This document shows positions 36,325 through 45,400 of a DNA stretch of 64,000 nt, in pieces. The notes below the pieces were generated by a model. It had not been told where the DNA came from, did no database searches, and was given only the letters and a program-made list of their open reading frames with translations. The position numbers and the translations under genes were made by a program. This DNA comes from Streptomyces megasporus. GTDB taxonomy: Bacteria; Actinomycetota; Actinomycetes; Streptomycetales; Streptomycetaceae. How positions within the stretch are numbered: position 1 is the first letter of the stretch; every line of letters starts with the position of its first letter. The stretch is from positions 1 to 64,000 of the forward strand of contig NZ_JODL01000016.1 of assembly GCF_000718985.1 (NCBI RefSeq), read 5' to 3'.

Positions 36325-37182
36325 TCAGCGGGGTTTGTGGGCGACCACGAAGATCCGGCGGAACGGGAACCAGGTGCCGTGCGGCTCCTTCGGGTAGGCC
36401 TCGCGCAGCAGGGCGCGGTACTCGGCGAGGAAGGCGTCGCGGGCGGCCGGGTCGTCGTCGAGCGCGGAGAGCACCGGGCGCAGGGTGGTGCCCTTGGTCC
36501 ACTCCAGCACCGGATCATCGCCGGGGAGGAGGTGCGCGTAGGTGGTCTCCCAGACGTCGGCCTCACAGCCGAGGTCCGTCAGCAGGCGCGCGTACTCGAC
36601 CGGCTCGGCCACGGGGGTGTGGACGGCCCCCTCGCCCAGGCGGTCGCGCCAGCGCGGGGAGGTGCGCAGTTCGGCGAGGAGGATGTGGCCGGGCGCGGCG
36701 AAGTTGCCGGGGACCTGGAAGGCGAGGACGCCGCCGGGACGGAGGGCCTCGATCCACAGCGGGAAGCGGTCGGTGTGGCCCTCCGTCCTCTTCCCGCCCT
36801 CGTCGGTGACCCACTGGAAGGCCGCGTTGGACACGATCAGGTCGTGCGGCTCGTCGGGGCGCCAGGTGGCGATGTCGGCGTGGACGAAGTTCAGGTGCCC
36901 GCCCCCCGTGGTGGGGCCGGCGTAGGCTCGGGCCTCGGAGAGCATGGCCTCGGAGACGTCGTAGCCGGTGATCACCGCGCTCGGCCAGCGCTCGGCCAGC
37001 AGCAGGGACGGGCCGCCGGGGCCGCACCCCAGGTCGGCGATGCGGGGCCGCGACGAGGGGAGTTCGGGGATCCTGGCCAGCAGGTCGTACAGCGGGCGCA
37101 GCCGTGGGCCTGCGTGGTAACGGTACTGCTCAGGGTCCCAGTCGGGGACGACGGCGGTCGGCGAGATGTCCATGATGAGCAC
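36325..37182 (-). CDS. tam: Trans-aconitate 2-methyltransferase-like SAM methyltransferase
   Basis: A 285-aa class I methyltransferase resembling Tam. The start is WDPEQYRYHAGPRLRP, motif I is IADLGCGPGGPS, and conserved segments are VSNAAFQWVTD and PGGVLAFQVPGN. Tam methylates trans-aconitate, a toxic by-product of the citrate cycle; relatives act on other small acids. The GTG at 37182 has GAGG a few bases upstream; an ATG at 37173 (MDISPTAVV) is equally possible. It is divergent from the MarR gene with an 18-base palindrome in the shared promoter region, so MarR probably controls it. Confidence 0.85.
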   Translation of the reverse strand: MLIMDISPTAVVPDWDPEQYRYHAGPRLRPLYDLLARIPELPSSRPRIADLGCGPGGPSLLLAERWPSAVITGYDVSEAMLSEARAYAGPTTGGGHLNFVHADIATWRPDEPHDLIVSNAAFQWVTDEGGKRTEGHTDRFPLWIEALRPGGVLAFQVPGNFAAPGHILLAELRTSPRWRDRLGEGAVHTPVAEPVEYARLLTDLGCEADVWETTYAHLLPGDDPVLEWTKGTTLRPVLSALDDDPAARDAFLAEYRALLREAYPKEPHGTWFPFRRIFVVAHKPR

Positions 37183-37196
37183 TTTTCCTCACCATA

Positions 37197-37214
37197 TCTC
37201 TTGATGTCAAGAGA
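37197..37214. promoter_or_regulatory. MarR-type operator in the divergent tam/marR promoter
   Basis: TCTCTTGATGTCAAGAGA, perfect 8-bp arms with a 2-base centre. Length and form fit MarR-family sites, and it lies between the two divergent starts. Confidence 0.65.
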
Positions 37215-37234
37215 CTTCATGTCGACAGAACTAC

Positions 37235-37240
37235 TACACT
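37235..37240 (+). promoter_or_regulatory. -10 box of the marR promoter
   Basis: TACACT ends six bases before the MarR ATG, implying a leaderless transcript. Confidence 0.45.
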
Positions 37241-37246
37241 GACCCC

Positions 37247-37753
37247 ATGCAGGACGAGGTCGACCGACTGGTGGCAGCGTGGCGCCGTGAGCGTCCGGAT
37301 CTCGACGTGGGGCCCTTGGAGGTGCTCAGCCGCGTCAGCAGGCTCGCCCGCCATCTCGACCGGGCCCGTCGCATCGCCTTCGCCGAGCACGGGCTGGAGC
37401 CGTGGGAGTTCGACGTGCTGACCGCGCTGCGTCGCGCGGGCGCGCCCTACCAGCTCTCCCCCGGCCAACTGCTCACCCAGACCCTGGTCACCTCCGGCAC
37501 CATGACCAACCGCATCGACCGGCTGGCCAAGAAGGGCCTCGTGGAACGCCTGCCCGACCCCAGCGACCGGCGCGGCGTCCTGGTCCGCCTGACGGACGCC
37601 GGGCGCGACCGGGCCGACCGCGCCCTGGCCGGACTGTTGGAGCAGGAGAGGGCCATCCTCGCGAGACTCTCCCCGATCCAGCGGAGCGAGCTGGCCGGGC
37701 TGCTGCGGCAACTCACCGCTCCCTTCGACAACGTTCAAGGGCACCACGGCTAG
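37247..37753 (+). CDS. MarR family regulator
   Basis: A 168-aa winged-helix regulator. The recognition helix region is TQTLVTSGTMTNRIDRLAKKGLV, and the wing carries DPSDRRGVLVRLTDAGR, the family hallmark. Helices at both ends (RLARHLDRARRIAFAEHG and LSPIQRSELAGLLRQL) form the dimer interface. No cysteine suited to redox sensing is obvious. It is divergent from the methyltransferase/VOC operon and likely represses both itself and that operon through the palindrome at 37197-37214 (inference from position). Confidence 0.92.
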   Translation: MQDEVDRLVAAWRRERPDLDVGPLEVLSRVSRLARHLDRARRIAFAEHGLEPWEFDVLTALRRAGAPYQLSPGQLLTQTLVTSGTMTNRIDRLAKKGLVERLPDPSDRRGVLVRLTDAGRDRADRALAGLLEQERAILARLSPIQRSELAGLLRQLTAPFDNVQGHHG

Positions 37754-37811
37754 ACCCTCCGCACCCGACCGTGCCGCGAACCCAGGTATGGCATGGCCCT
37801 GACAGGACGAG

Positions 37812-38558
37812 TCATGTGGTGACGTGCTCCAGATCCACCGGACCGACCCCCGCCCGCCGGGCCAGCGCCACGGCGGCCAGGGTGGAGTGCACACCGAGCT
37901 TGCCCAGCACGTTCTGCATGTGGGTGCGGACCGTGTGCGGGGACAGGTACAGCCGCTCGGCGACCGCCTTCCGCCCCAGCCCGGCCACCATGCAGCGCAG
38001 CACCTCGTGCTCGCGCGGAGTCAGCGTCTCCACCAACCGTTCGCTCTCGCTCCGGTGTCGGCGACTCGCCGTCAGTTCGCGCAGCACCCCGGTCAGCAGC
38101 GCGGGCGGCAGGTGCGTCTCCCCCCGCAACACGCCCCGGACCACCTGGAGCAGCCGGGACAGCGAGGAGTCCTTGGCGACCCAGCCCGACGCCCCCGCCT
38201 GGAGCGCCGCCGCCGCGCGGCGCGGATCGTCCCGCTCGGCGAGCACGACCGTGCGGGTGTCGGGGTGATGGGCGTGGACGCGCGAGACCAGGGCCAGCCC
38301 GCCGGCCGCGGCCGGCGTGTCGCCCGGCTCCGGCGCGGACGCCTCCACCGCCTCCGGTGGCGCCCCGCCCAGGTCGGCGTCGATCAGCAGCACGTCGAAA
38401 CGGCGTCCGTCGGCCGCGGCCCGCTCGACGGCGCGCAGAGCCGCGGGGCCGCTGCCCGCGGCGGCCACGTCCACGTCCTGCTCCACCGCGAGCGCGGCGG
38501 CGAGGGACTCGGCGAATATGCGGTGGTCGTCCACCACGAGAACCCGGATACGTTGCAC
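37812..38558 (-). CDS. LuxR-type response regulator
   Basis: A 248-aa protein. The N-terminal receiver begins with RIRVLVVDDHRIF and has the phospho-acceptor Asp in VLLIDADLGG and the conserved Lys in WVAKDSS. An insert rich in Ala/Glu/Pro follows the Asp. The usual Ser/Thr strand reads TVVLAERDD. The C-terminal LuxR HTH is LTPREHEVLRCMVAGLGRKAVAERLYLSPHTVRTHM. The GTG at 38558 is preferred because AGGGGG lies seven bases upstream; the frame is open further. No histidine kinase is adjacent. Confidence 0.88.
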   Translation of the reverse strand: MQRIRVLVVDDHRIFAESLAAALAVEQDVDVAAAGSGPAALRAVERAAADGRRFDVLLIDADLGGAPPEAVEASAPEPGDTPAAAGGLALVSRVHAHHPDTRTVVLAERDDPRRAAAALQAGASGWVAKDSSLSRLLQVVRGVLRGETHLPPALLTGVLRELTASRRHRSESERLVETLTPREHEVLRCMVAGLGRKAVAERLYLSPHTVRTHMQNVLGKLGVHSTLAAVALARRAGVGPVDLEHVTT

Positions 38559-38900
38559 GCACACCCCCTGTCGCCGAAAGGACCCACCCGTGCCGGGCAC
38601 GGCGCCCGACACGGAGACGCATCGCGGTCGCACGGCCCGCCCGCCGTGCCCTGCCGGATACCCCGCGCCGGACGGCGCATCCGGCGCGTCCCGCCCCTGG
38701 AACGGCATCGGCCCCCACCGGCGCTGTTCATCAGCGTACGGCGGGGGTCCGACAAGGGAAGTGGATTGTGGAAAACTGACCGGCTCCGCTCTTTTTTCCA
38801 CCACCTCGGGCGCCACCCTCGATCTTCCGCGACGCGCGAAGCGACCGTTTCCGCCGGACCGGGGTCTCCCCGGCGACCGGCCGCCCGCGCCCGGTGCCTC
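38559..38900. other. Gene-free stretch between the LuxR-type gene and galK
   Basis: No credible gene. It should hold the promoter of the LuxR-type regulator, read on the minus strand; a TTGTCG element near 38750 is the only -35-like sequence seen. An AT-rich patch lies around 38760-38800. No clear hairpin for the galK end was found. Confidence 0.4.
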
Positions 38901-40112
38901 TCAGCCGTCCAGTCGCCGCGCCCCCGGTGCGGGCACCGCCTCGAACAGGCGCGGAGCCCGGTGGCCCGCCGCCGCGAACGCGTCGGTGACGGCCTTCCCG
39001 ATCTCCTCCGCCCCGACCGCCTCCACCAGGACGATCGCCGAGCCGCCGAAGCCACCGCCCGTCATCCGGGCGCCCAGGGCGCCCGCCGCGACGGCCGTCT
39101 CCACCGCCAGGTCCAGCTCGGGGCAGGAGACGGCGAAGTCGTCGCGCAGGGAGGCGTGTCCGGCGGTCAGCACCGGTCCGATGGCGCGGGGCTCGCCCGC
39201 GTCGAGGCGGGCGATGACCTCGCCCACCCGCCGGTTCTCGGTGACCACGTGGCGCACCAGGGGGCGCAGGGCCGGATCGGTCAGCCGGGCCAGCGCCGCG
39301 TCCAACTCCTCGTACGGCACGTCACGCAGGGCGCGCACGCCCAGGGCCTCGGCGGCCGCCTCACAGCCCGCCCGGCGTCGGGCGTACTCGCCGTCGCTCA
39401 GCGCGTGCTTGACCCGGGTGTCCACCACCAGCAGCCGCAGACCCTCGGCCGCGAGGTCGAACGGGACCTGGCGGCGGGCCAGATCCCGGGTGTCCAGGTG
39501 GAGCGCGTGCCCCGCCGTGCAGCAGGCGGACGCCATCTGGTCCATGATCCCGCTGGGCACGCCGACGAAGGCGTTCTCGGCTCGGCGGCAGAGCAGCGCG
39601 ATCCGCTCGGGCTCCAGGTCCAGTCCGTACAGGTCGTTCAGCGCGACGGCCACGGACACCTCCAGCGCGGCCGAGGAGGACAGGCCCGCGCCGGTCGGCA
39701 CGTCGCTGTGGACGTACAGGTCGGCGCCCCCGGCCGTGCGTCCGGAGTCCCCCGTGAGCAGGCCCGCCTCGCGCAGCGCCCACACCACGCCGGCCGGGTA
39801 CGCGGCCCAACCGCCCGTCCCGCCGCCGTCGCCGCCCGGCGTCAACTTGCCCACGTGCAGCCGGACCGCGCCGCCCGTCACGTCGGCGGAGTACACGTTC
39901 AGCACCCCGTCGTCACGGCGGGCCGCCGCCACCCGGGTGGTGTGCGGCAGGGCGAGCGGCATCACGAAGCCGTCGTTGTAGTCGGTGTGTTCGCCGATCA
40001 GGTTGACCCGGCCCGGCGCCGCCCACACCCCGGCGGGCTCGCCCCCGTGGACCGCGCGGAACCCCTCGACCGCCTCCCGGACGGCCGCTTCCGCCGTCCC
40101 CGTCCCGCTCAT
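38901..40112 (-). CDS. galK: Galactokinase
   Basis: A 403-aa GHMP kinase that phosphorylates galactose at C1. Signature sequences are [19 protein letters not shown] (galactokinase signature) and the ATP loop [13 protein letters not shown]. The third GHMP motif [12 protein letters not shown] is near the C-terminus. Length is typical. ATG 40112 overlaps the stop of galE by four bases, and the gene is the third of the galT-galE-galK operon. Confidence 0.97.
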   Translation of the reverse strand: MSGTGTAEAAVREAVEGFRAVHGGEPAGVWAAPGRVNLIGEHTDYNDGFVMPLALPHTTRVAAARRDDGVLNVYSADVTGGAVRLHVGKLTPGGDGGGTGGWAAYPAGVVWALREAGLLTGDSGRTAGGADLYVHSDVPTGAGLSSSAALEVSVAVALNDLYGLDLEPERIALLCRRAENAFVGVPSGIMDQMASACCTAGHALHLDTRDLARRQVPFDLAAEGLRLLVVDTRVKHALSDGEYARRRAGCEAAAEALGVRALRDVPYEELDAALARLTDPALRPLVRHVVTENRRVGEVIARLDAGEPRAIGPVLTAGHASLRDDFAVSCPELDLAVETAVAAGALGARMTGGGFGGSAIVLVEAVGAEEIGKAVTDAFAAAGHRAPRLFEAVPAPGARRLDG

Positions 40113-41137
40113 CCGCCGCTCCCCGCCTTCTCCTCGTTCTCCCCGGAGCTCTCCCCGGTTTTCTCCAGCGCGTTCCCCCGGGCGAAGGCCCAGGCGTCGG
40201 CGACGATGTCCCTCAGATCGGTGCGCGACGGCCGCCAGCCCAGCCGCTCCCTGGCCCGGTCCGCCGAGGCGACCAGGAACGCCGGGTCCCCGCCGCGGCG
40301 CGGCGCGACCACCTCGGGCACGGGGTGGCCGGTGACCTCGCGGACCGTCCGGATGACCTCGCGGACCGAGAATCCGTTGCCGTTGCCCAGGTTGCACACC
40401 AGGTGCTCCCCGGGCTTGGCGCCCTCCAGCGCCAGCAGGTGGGCCTCGGCCAGATCGGCGACGTGGATGTAGTCGCGCACACAGGTGCCGTCGGGCGTCG
40501 GGTAGTCGTCGCCGTAGACCGAGATGGACTCCCGCTGTCCCAGGGCGACCTGGAGCACCAGCGGGATGAGGTGCGACTCGGGCTGGTGCCGCTCGCCCAG
40601 GACGCCGTACTTGCCGTGGTACGCGCCCGCCACGTTGAAGTAGCGCAGCGAGACGGCCGCCAGCCCGTGAGCGGTGCACTCGCCCGCGATCATGTGGTCC
40701 ACGGCGAGCTTCGAGGCGCCGTAGGGGCTGGTCGGCGCGGTGGGCGCGTCCTCGGGGATCGGGATGGACTCGGGTTCGCCGTAGGTGGCGGCCGTGGAGG
40801 AGAAGACCAGCGTGCGGACGTTCGCCTCGCGCATCGCGTCCAGCAGCGCCATCGTGCCGCCGACGTTGTTCCTCCAGTACTTCTCGGGGTGCACCACGGA
40901 CTCGCCGACCTGCGAACTGGCCGCGAAGTGCAGCACCGCGTCGTAGGAGGAGTCCAGCACCCGCGCGGCTTCCCGGAGGTCCCCCTCGACGAACTCCGCT
41001 CCCTCGGGCACGCCCTCCCGGAAGCCGGTGGACAGGTCGTCCAGTACCGTCACCCGGTGCCCCGCCTCCAGCAGGTGCGCCGCGACGACGCTCCCCACAT
41101 AACCGGCGCCGCCGGTCACCAGATACGTGCCGCTCAC
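40109..41137 (-). CDS. galE: UDP-glucose 4-epimerase
   Basis: A 342-aa short-chain dehydrogenase-type epimerase. The NAD-binding start is [12 protein letters not shown], the catalytic Ser/Tyr/Lys are in SSTAATYGE and [11 protein letters not shown], and the typical [20 protein letters not shown] and [14 protein letters not shown] follow. The last ~20 residues are an acidic/Gly-rich tail. GTG 41137 overlaps galT's stop (GTGA) and ATG of galK overlaps its own stop, so translation of the operon is tightly coupled. Confidence 0.97.
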   Translation of the reverse strand: MSGTYLVTGGAGYVGSVVAAHLLEAGHRVTVLDDLSTGFREGVPEGAEFVEGDLREAARVLDSSYDAVLHFAASSQVGESVVHPEKYWRNNVGGTMALLDAMREANVRTLVFSSTAATYGEPESIPIPEDAPTAPTSPYGASKLAVDHMIAGECTAHGLAAVSLRYFNVAGAYHGKYGVLGERHQPESHLIPLVLQVALGQRESISVYGDDYPTPDGTCVRDYIHVADLAEAHLLALEGAKPGEHLVCNLGNGNGFSVREVIRTVREVTGHPVPEVVAPRRGGDPAFLVASADRARERLGWRPSRTDLRDIVADAWAFARGNALEKTGESSGENEEKAGSGG

Positions 41138-42249
41138 TCGCTTGCCACCTCTCGCAGTCGTTCGGCGGCGGCCTCCGGCGGTACGTCGTTGACGAAGACG
41201 CCCATGCCCGACTCGGAACCCGCCAGGTACTTCAACTTCCCCGATGTGCGTCGGATGGTGAAGAGTTCCAGGTGCAGGGCGAAATCCGCCCGACCGGCCC
41301 AGTCCTCCTCGCCCTCCGGCCCGGTGGGCGCCTGGTGCCAGCCCGAGATGTACGGCGTGGGGGGCTCGTCGGGCCCGAAGATCCGGTCGAAGCGCCGCAG
41401 CAGTTCCAGGTAGACGCCGGGGAACTCCGCGCGGGCCGCGTCGTCCAGCGCCGTCAGGTCCGGCACCCGTCGCCGGGGGTACAGGTGCACCTCGTACGGC
41501 CAGCGCGCGGCGTGCGGGACGAAGGCCGTCCAGTGTTCCGCGTCGAGGACGACGCGTCGCCCGTCGGCGCGTTCGGCGGCCACGAGGTCGTCGAACAGGT
41601 TGCCGCCCGTGCGCTCCCGGTGGGCGGCGGCCGAGCTCAGCATCCGCTCCGTGCGGGGGGTGACGAAGGGGTAGGCGTAGATCTGGCCGTGGGGGTGGCC
41701 GAGGGTGACGCCGATCTCCCTGCCGCGGTTCTCGAAGCAGAAGACCTGCCGGACCCCGGGGAGCTCCGAGAGCTCGGCCGTCCGGTCGGTCCAGGCCGCC
41801 AACACCAGGGCGGCCCGGTCCTCGTCGAGATCGGCGAAGGACGCGTCGTGGTCGGAGGTGAAGCACACCACCTCACAGCGTCCGGCGCCCGGGGCGCGCA
41901 GGAAGAGCCCTCCGGGATCCTCCGCCTCCGACGGCCCCGGGGGACCCGCGAGAGAGGGGAAGCGGTTCTCGAAGACCGCCACCTGGTAGTCGTCCGCCGG
42001 AATCTCCGTCAGGCGGCCGTTCCGGGACGGACAGAGTGGGCACTCGTCCGGTGGCGGGTGGTACGTCCGGGCCTGGCGGTGGGCGGTGACGGCGATCCAC
42101 TCGTCCAGCAGCGGGTCGTGTCGGATTTCCGAGGAGGTGGCGACGGCATCGAGGGGACGCCGGTCCACCGCGTCGCGCCCCGGAACGTCGTGGGCGTCGT
42201 AGTAGATGAGCTCACGGCCGTCCGCGAGGCGAGTCGATGTCTTTTTCAA
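41134..42249 (-). CDS. galT: Galactose-1-phosphate uridylyltransferase
   Basis: A 371-aa enzyme that exchanges UMP between UDP-glucose and galactose 1-phosphate. The nucleophile motif is [13 protein letters not shown], the zinc-site CPLC is present, and the C-terminal [12 protein letters not shown] matches the family. A rare TTG start at 42249 is chosen because AAGGAGG lies six bases upstream; other in-frame starts (up to 42300) would lie in the promoter. It is the first gene of galTEK, transcribed from a region with phased repeats that also serves the divergent symporter. Confidence 0.95.
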   Translation of the reverse strand: MKKTSTRLADGRELIYYDAHDVPGRDAVDRRPLDAVATSSEIRHDPLLDEWIAVTAHRQARTYHPPPDECPLCPSRNGRLTEIPADDYQVAVFENRFPSLAGPPGPSEAEDPGGLFLRAPGAGRCEVVCFTSDHDASFADLDEDRAALVLAAWTDRTAELSELPGVRQVFCFENRGREIGVTLGHPHGQIYAYPFVTPRTERMLSSAAAHRERTGGNLFDDLVAAERADGRRVVLDAEHWTAFVPHAARWPYEVHLYPRRRVPDLTALDDAARAEFPGVYLELLRRFDRIFGPDEPPTPYISGWHQAPTGPEGEEDWAGRADFALHLELFTIRRTSGKLKYLAGSESGMGVFVNDVPPEAAAERLREVASE

Positions 42250-42271
42250 CCGGGGCCTCCTTATACTGCGA

Positions 42272-42311
42272 TCCAAACATAATCGAACATAAAAAACCAT
42301 GAGTGAACATT
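42272..42311. promoter_or_regulatory. Phased DeoR-like repeats in the galT/symporter intergenic region
   Basis: On the minus strand, TATGTTCGAT (42282-42291) fits the DeoR/GlpR-type consensus WATGTTCGWT in all ten positions. Weaker copies are TATGTTTGGA (42272-42281) and AATGTTCACT (42302-42311), with a degenerate one between. They are spaced by 10 or 20 bases, one helical turn or two, and lie 20-60 bases upstream of the galT start. Confidence 0.55.
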
Positions 42312-42370
42312 GACGTCAAGGGGCCGCCCCCCACGCAACGGCCCCGTCACGCCTTGGAGGCGACCTGCTC

Positions 42371-44041
42371 ATGCCCCACCAGTTGGCCCAGGATCTGCGA
42401 CTCCCCACGAACCTTCTGGACTACGCGATCCTCGCCATCTACTTCATCGTCGTCCTGGGAGTCGGGTTCGCGGCCCGGCGCAGCGTCAAGACCAGCCTCG
42501 ACTTCTTCCTCTCCGGCCGCTCGCTCCCCGCCTGGGTCACCGGCCTGGCCTTCGTCGCGGCCAACCTCGGTGCCCTGGAGATCCTGGGCATGGCCGCCAA
42601 CGGCGCCCAGTACGGCGTCTACACCGTGCACTGGTACTGGGTGGGCGCCATCCCGGCCATGGTCTTCCTCGGCCTGGTGATGATGCCCTTCTACTACGGG
42701 TCACGGGTGCGCTCGGTCCCGGAGTTCCTGCTCCACCGCTTCGGGCCGTCCTCCCACCTGCTGAGCGCGATCCTCTTCTCCGCGGCCTCCGTGCTGATCG
42801 CCGGCGTCAACCTCTACGCGCTCGCCATCGTGCTGGAGGCACTGCTCGGCTGGCCGCAGTGGGTGTCCATCGTCGTCTCGGGTGTGTTCGTCCTGCTCTA
42901 CATCACCCTGGGCGGCCTCTCCTCGGCCATCTACAACGAGGTCGTGCAGTTCTTCGTGATCCTGGCCGGACTGATCCCGCTGACCATCGTCGGCCTCAAA
43001 CGGGTCGGCGGCTGGAGCGGGCTGTACGACTCCCTCACCGGCGCCAAGGGCGACAACTTCATGACCGCCTGGGGCGGCACGGGCATCGGCTCGGACAACC
43101 CACTCGGCGCCAACTGGCTCACCATCGTGCTCGGCCTCGGCTTCGCCCTGAGCTTCGGCTACTGGACGACCAACTTCGCCGAGGTGCAGCGCGCCCTGTC
43201 GGCCAAGAACCTCTCCGCGGCCAAGCGCACCCCGCTGATCGCCGCCTTCCCCAAGATCTTCATCCCGGCGATCGTCGTCATTCCGGGCCTGATCGCGCTG
43301 GTGATCGCGCCGAACATCGGGCAGGGCGACGGGCTGCAGTACAACGACGCCATCCCGCTGCTGATGAGGGACCTGCTGCCCAACGGCGTGCTGGGCGTGG
43401 CGGTGACCGGTCTGCTCGCCGCCTTCATGGCGGGCATGGCGGCCAACGTCTCCTCCTTCAACACGGTGTTCACCCACGACATCTGGCGGGGTTACCTGGT
43501 GAAGGACCGCCCGGACGAGTACTACGTGGTCACCGCGCGGGTGGTCACCGCGGTCGGCGTGGTGCTGGGCATGGGGACGGCGTTCATCGCGGCGACGTTC
43601 AGCAACATCATGAACTACCTCCAGACGCTGTTCTCCTTCTTCAACGTGCCGCTGTTCACCGTGTTCATCATCGGCATGTTCTGGAAGCGGATGTCGCCCG
43701 CGGCCGGTTTCTGGGGGTTGCTGGCGGGCACCGTCGCGGCGATGATCAACTACTTCTGGTTCTACAAGGGCGGGCTCATCGACATCCCCTCCGACCAGGG
43801 CGCCAACTTCGTCTCGGCCATCATCGCCTTCGTCGTCGGCGCGATCGTCGTCCTGATCGTCACCCCCCTCACCAAACCCAGGCCCGTCGAGCAACTGGCC
43901 GGCCTGGTGTACGGCACCCGCTCCCCCGGTCTGGAGGAGCTCCCGGAGGCCGGGGACGAGGCCTGGTACCGCAAGCCCGCGCTGCTGGGCTGGGGCGCGA
44001 TCATCCTCGCCGCCCTCTGCTACATCCCGTTCTCCTTCTGA
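42371..44041 (+). CDS. Sodium:solute symporter (SSS family), probable sugar importer
   Basis: A 556-aa integral membrane protein with about 13-14 helices. Conserved SSS features are DFFLSGRSLPAWVTGLAF, the sodium-site region, and the GVFVLLYITLGGLSSAIYNEVVQF signature, followed by FMAGMAANVSSFNTVFTHDI. It is divergent from galTEK and shares the repeat-rich promoter region, so galactose or a related sugar is the likely substrate (inference). ATG 42371 has GGAGG ten bases upstream. A small membrane protein gene follows after 38 bases. Confidence 0.93.
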   Translation: MPHQLAQDLRLPTNLLDYAILAIYFIVVLGVGFAARRSVKTSLDFFLSGRSLPAWVTGLAFVAANLGALEILGMAANGAQYGVYTVHWYWVGAIPAMVFLGLVMMPFYYGSRVRSVPEFLLHRFGPSSHLLSAILFSAASVLIAGVNLYALAIVLEALLGWPQWVSIVVSGVFVLLYITLGGLSSAIYNEVVQFFVILAGLIPLTIVGLKRVGGWSGLYDSLTGAKGDNFMTAWGGTGIGSDNPLGANWLTIVLGLGFALSFGYWTTNFAEVQRALSAKNLSAAKRTPLIAAFPKIFIPAIVVIPGLIALVIAPNIGQGDGLQYNDAIPLLMRDLLPNGVLGVAVTGLLAAFMAGMAANVSSFNTVFTHDIWRGYLVKDRPDEYYVVTARVVTAVGVVLGMGTAFIAATFSNIMNYLQTLFSFFNVPLFTVFIIGMFWKRMSPAAGFWGLLAGTVAAMINYFWFYKGGLIDIPSDQGANFVSAIIAFVVGAIVVLIVTPLTKPRPVEQLAGLVYGTRSPGLEELPEAGDEAWYRKPALLGWGAIILAALCYIPFSF

Positions 44042-44079
44042 GCTCCCCGCGCACCGCACAGCGAAGGATGTGATCCACC

Positions 44080-44445
44080 GTGACGAACGGCACCAACGGC
44101 CCGCACGGCTCCCACGATTCCGCCGCCGCGGACTGGCAGGAGGAAGAGAAGGAGCTGGAGCAGCGCTCGGCCAGTGCCGCCCGGCTGTTCGACGTCCGCC
44201 GGGTCATCGGCTTCCTCTTCGTGATCTACGGCCTCCTGGTCACCCTCGCCGGGCTCTTCGTCTCCGACGAGGACCTGATGAAGGCCCAGGAGATCAACAT
44301 CAACCTGTGGACCGGGCTCGCGATGCTCGCCCTGGGGCTGTTCTTCCTGCTCTGGCTGCGGCTGAGCCCGACGGTCCCGCCGCCGTCGGCCGAGGAGCGC
44401 GAACGCAGGTCCGCCCCTCGGGAGCGTCCGTCCCACGGCGAGTGA
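44080..44445 (+). CDS. Small two-helix membrane protein linked to the symporter
   Basis: A 121-aa protein. The N-terminal ~40 residues are hydrophilic and acidic, then two membrane helices (VIGFLFVIYGLLVTLAGLF and LWTGLAMLALGLFFLLWL) separated by the short loop with DEDLMKAQEININ, and a basic/Pro-rich tail. No recognised domain. GTG 44080 follows AAGGA by about 12 bases. It lies 38 bases after the symporter gene and is presumably co-transcribed; it could be an accessory subunit or stabiliser of the transporter (inference). Confidence 0.8.
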   Translation: MTNGTNGPHGSHDSAAADWQEEEKELEQRSASAARLFDVRRVIGFLFVIYGLLVTLAGLFVSDEDLMKAQEININLWTGLAMLALGLFFLLWLRLSPTVPPPSAEERERRSAPRERPSHGE

Positions 44446-44479
44446 CGCACCGTTCCGGGGCCGGGGACGGTGCCGCGCC

Positions 44480-45193
44480 TCAGGCCCTCCCCGGCCCCGG
44501 TCTCCCGGGTCTCCCGCCCCCGGAGCCCGGGCCGGTCACCCGGTCCAGCAACCCGGTCCGGGCCGCGAGCGCCGCCGCCTCCAGCCGCGAACCGACCCCG
44601 AGCTTCACCAACACCCGCTGCACGTGCGTACGGGCCGTGCTGGGCGCTATCCCCATGCCCACCGCGACCTCACGGGTGTCCTCCCCCTCCGCCACCCGCA
44701 CCAGCACCTCGATCTCCCGCGGCGTGAGCGCCTTGAGCAGCCGCGCTCCCTCGTCGTCCGGTTCGGCCGTGGGGTTGAGCAGCTCCGCGAACGCCCCCCG
44801 GAGTAGCTGCGGCGTCACCGCCACCTCCCCGGCGCGGGCCCGGACCATCCCGCGTTCGACGCACTCGATCCGCTCGTCGTGCCGCACATAGCCCGACGCC
44901 CCCGCGGCGAAGGCCGCCGCTATCCCCCGCGGGCTGGGCACCGGCCCCAGCACCACCACCGCTATCTGCGGCCTCTCCCGTTTGATCCGCGCCACCGGCT
45001 CGAACGCCTCCGGTTCCGCGGGCGCCGCCGTCCCCCACAGGCACACTTCCGGCACTTTGCCGATCACCAGGTCGGCCGCCCCCGCGGCCGGCGCGGCGGC
45101 GGCGAGCACACGGTGCCCGCGCAACCTCAGCGCCGAGGCGAGCGCCTCGGCGTGCAGACGGTGGTCGTCGACCACCACGAGTCGCACGGTCAT
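44480..45193 (-). CDS. Atypical LuxR-type response regulator with degenerate receiver
   Basis: A 237-aa protein. The receiver-like N-terminus keeps the acidic pair in LVVVDDHRL, but the position of the phosphorylated Asp reads VPEVCLWGTA, with no Asp, and the conserved Lys near GASGYVRHDE is replaced by Arg. The C-terminal LuxR HTH is intact (LTPREIEVLVRVAEGEDTREVAVGMGIAPSTARTHVQRVL). It therefore probably works without phosphorylation, by ligand binding or expression level. ATG 45193 has AGGGG upstream. A histidine kinase is not adjacent. Confidence 0.88.
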   Translation of the reverse strand: MTVRLVVVDDHRLHAEALASALRLRGHRVLAAAAPAAGAADLVIGKVPEVCLWGTAAPAEPEAFEPVARIKRERPQIAVVVLGPVPSPRGIAAAFAAGASGYVRHDERIECVERGMVRARAGEVAVTPQLLRGAFAELLNPTAEPDDEGARLLKALTPREIEVLVRVAEGEDTREVAVGMGIAPSTARTHVQRVLVKLGVGSRLEAAALAARTGLLDRVTGPGSGGGRPGRPGPGRA

Positions 45194-45321
45194 CCACACC
45201 CCTGTCGTTCCGTCCGCGCGGGCCCGTGGTGTCCGGGCACCGCCCCGACCCGCCCGACTCCGCCCTGTGCCCCCGGAAGCTACACGCTCGCCCGGCGCCG
45301 CGCGCCCCTTCCGACAAGAAC

Positions 45322-45373
45322 GACGCGGGCGGTTCCGCGCTCCTCCCCGAGAGAGCGCGGAACCGCCCGCGTC
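45322..45373 (-). terminator. Terminator of the first beta-propeller gene
   Basis: A perfect 21-bp stem (45322-45342 with 45353-45373) and a 10-base loop, 28 bases past the stop at 45401 on the minus strand. Confidence 0.85.
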
Positions 45374-45400
45374 CGGGCTCCGGTCCGGCCCGCCCGGCCG

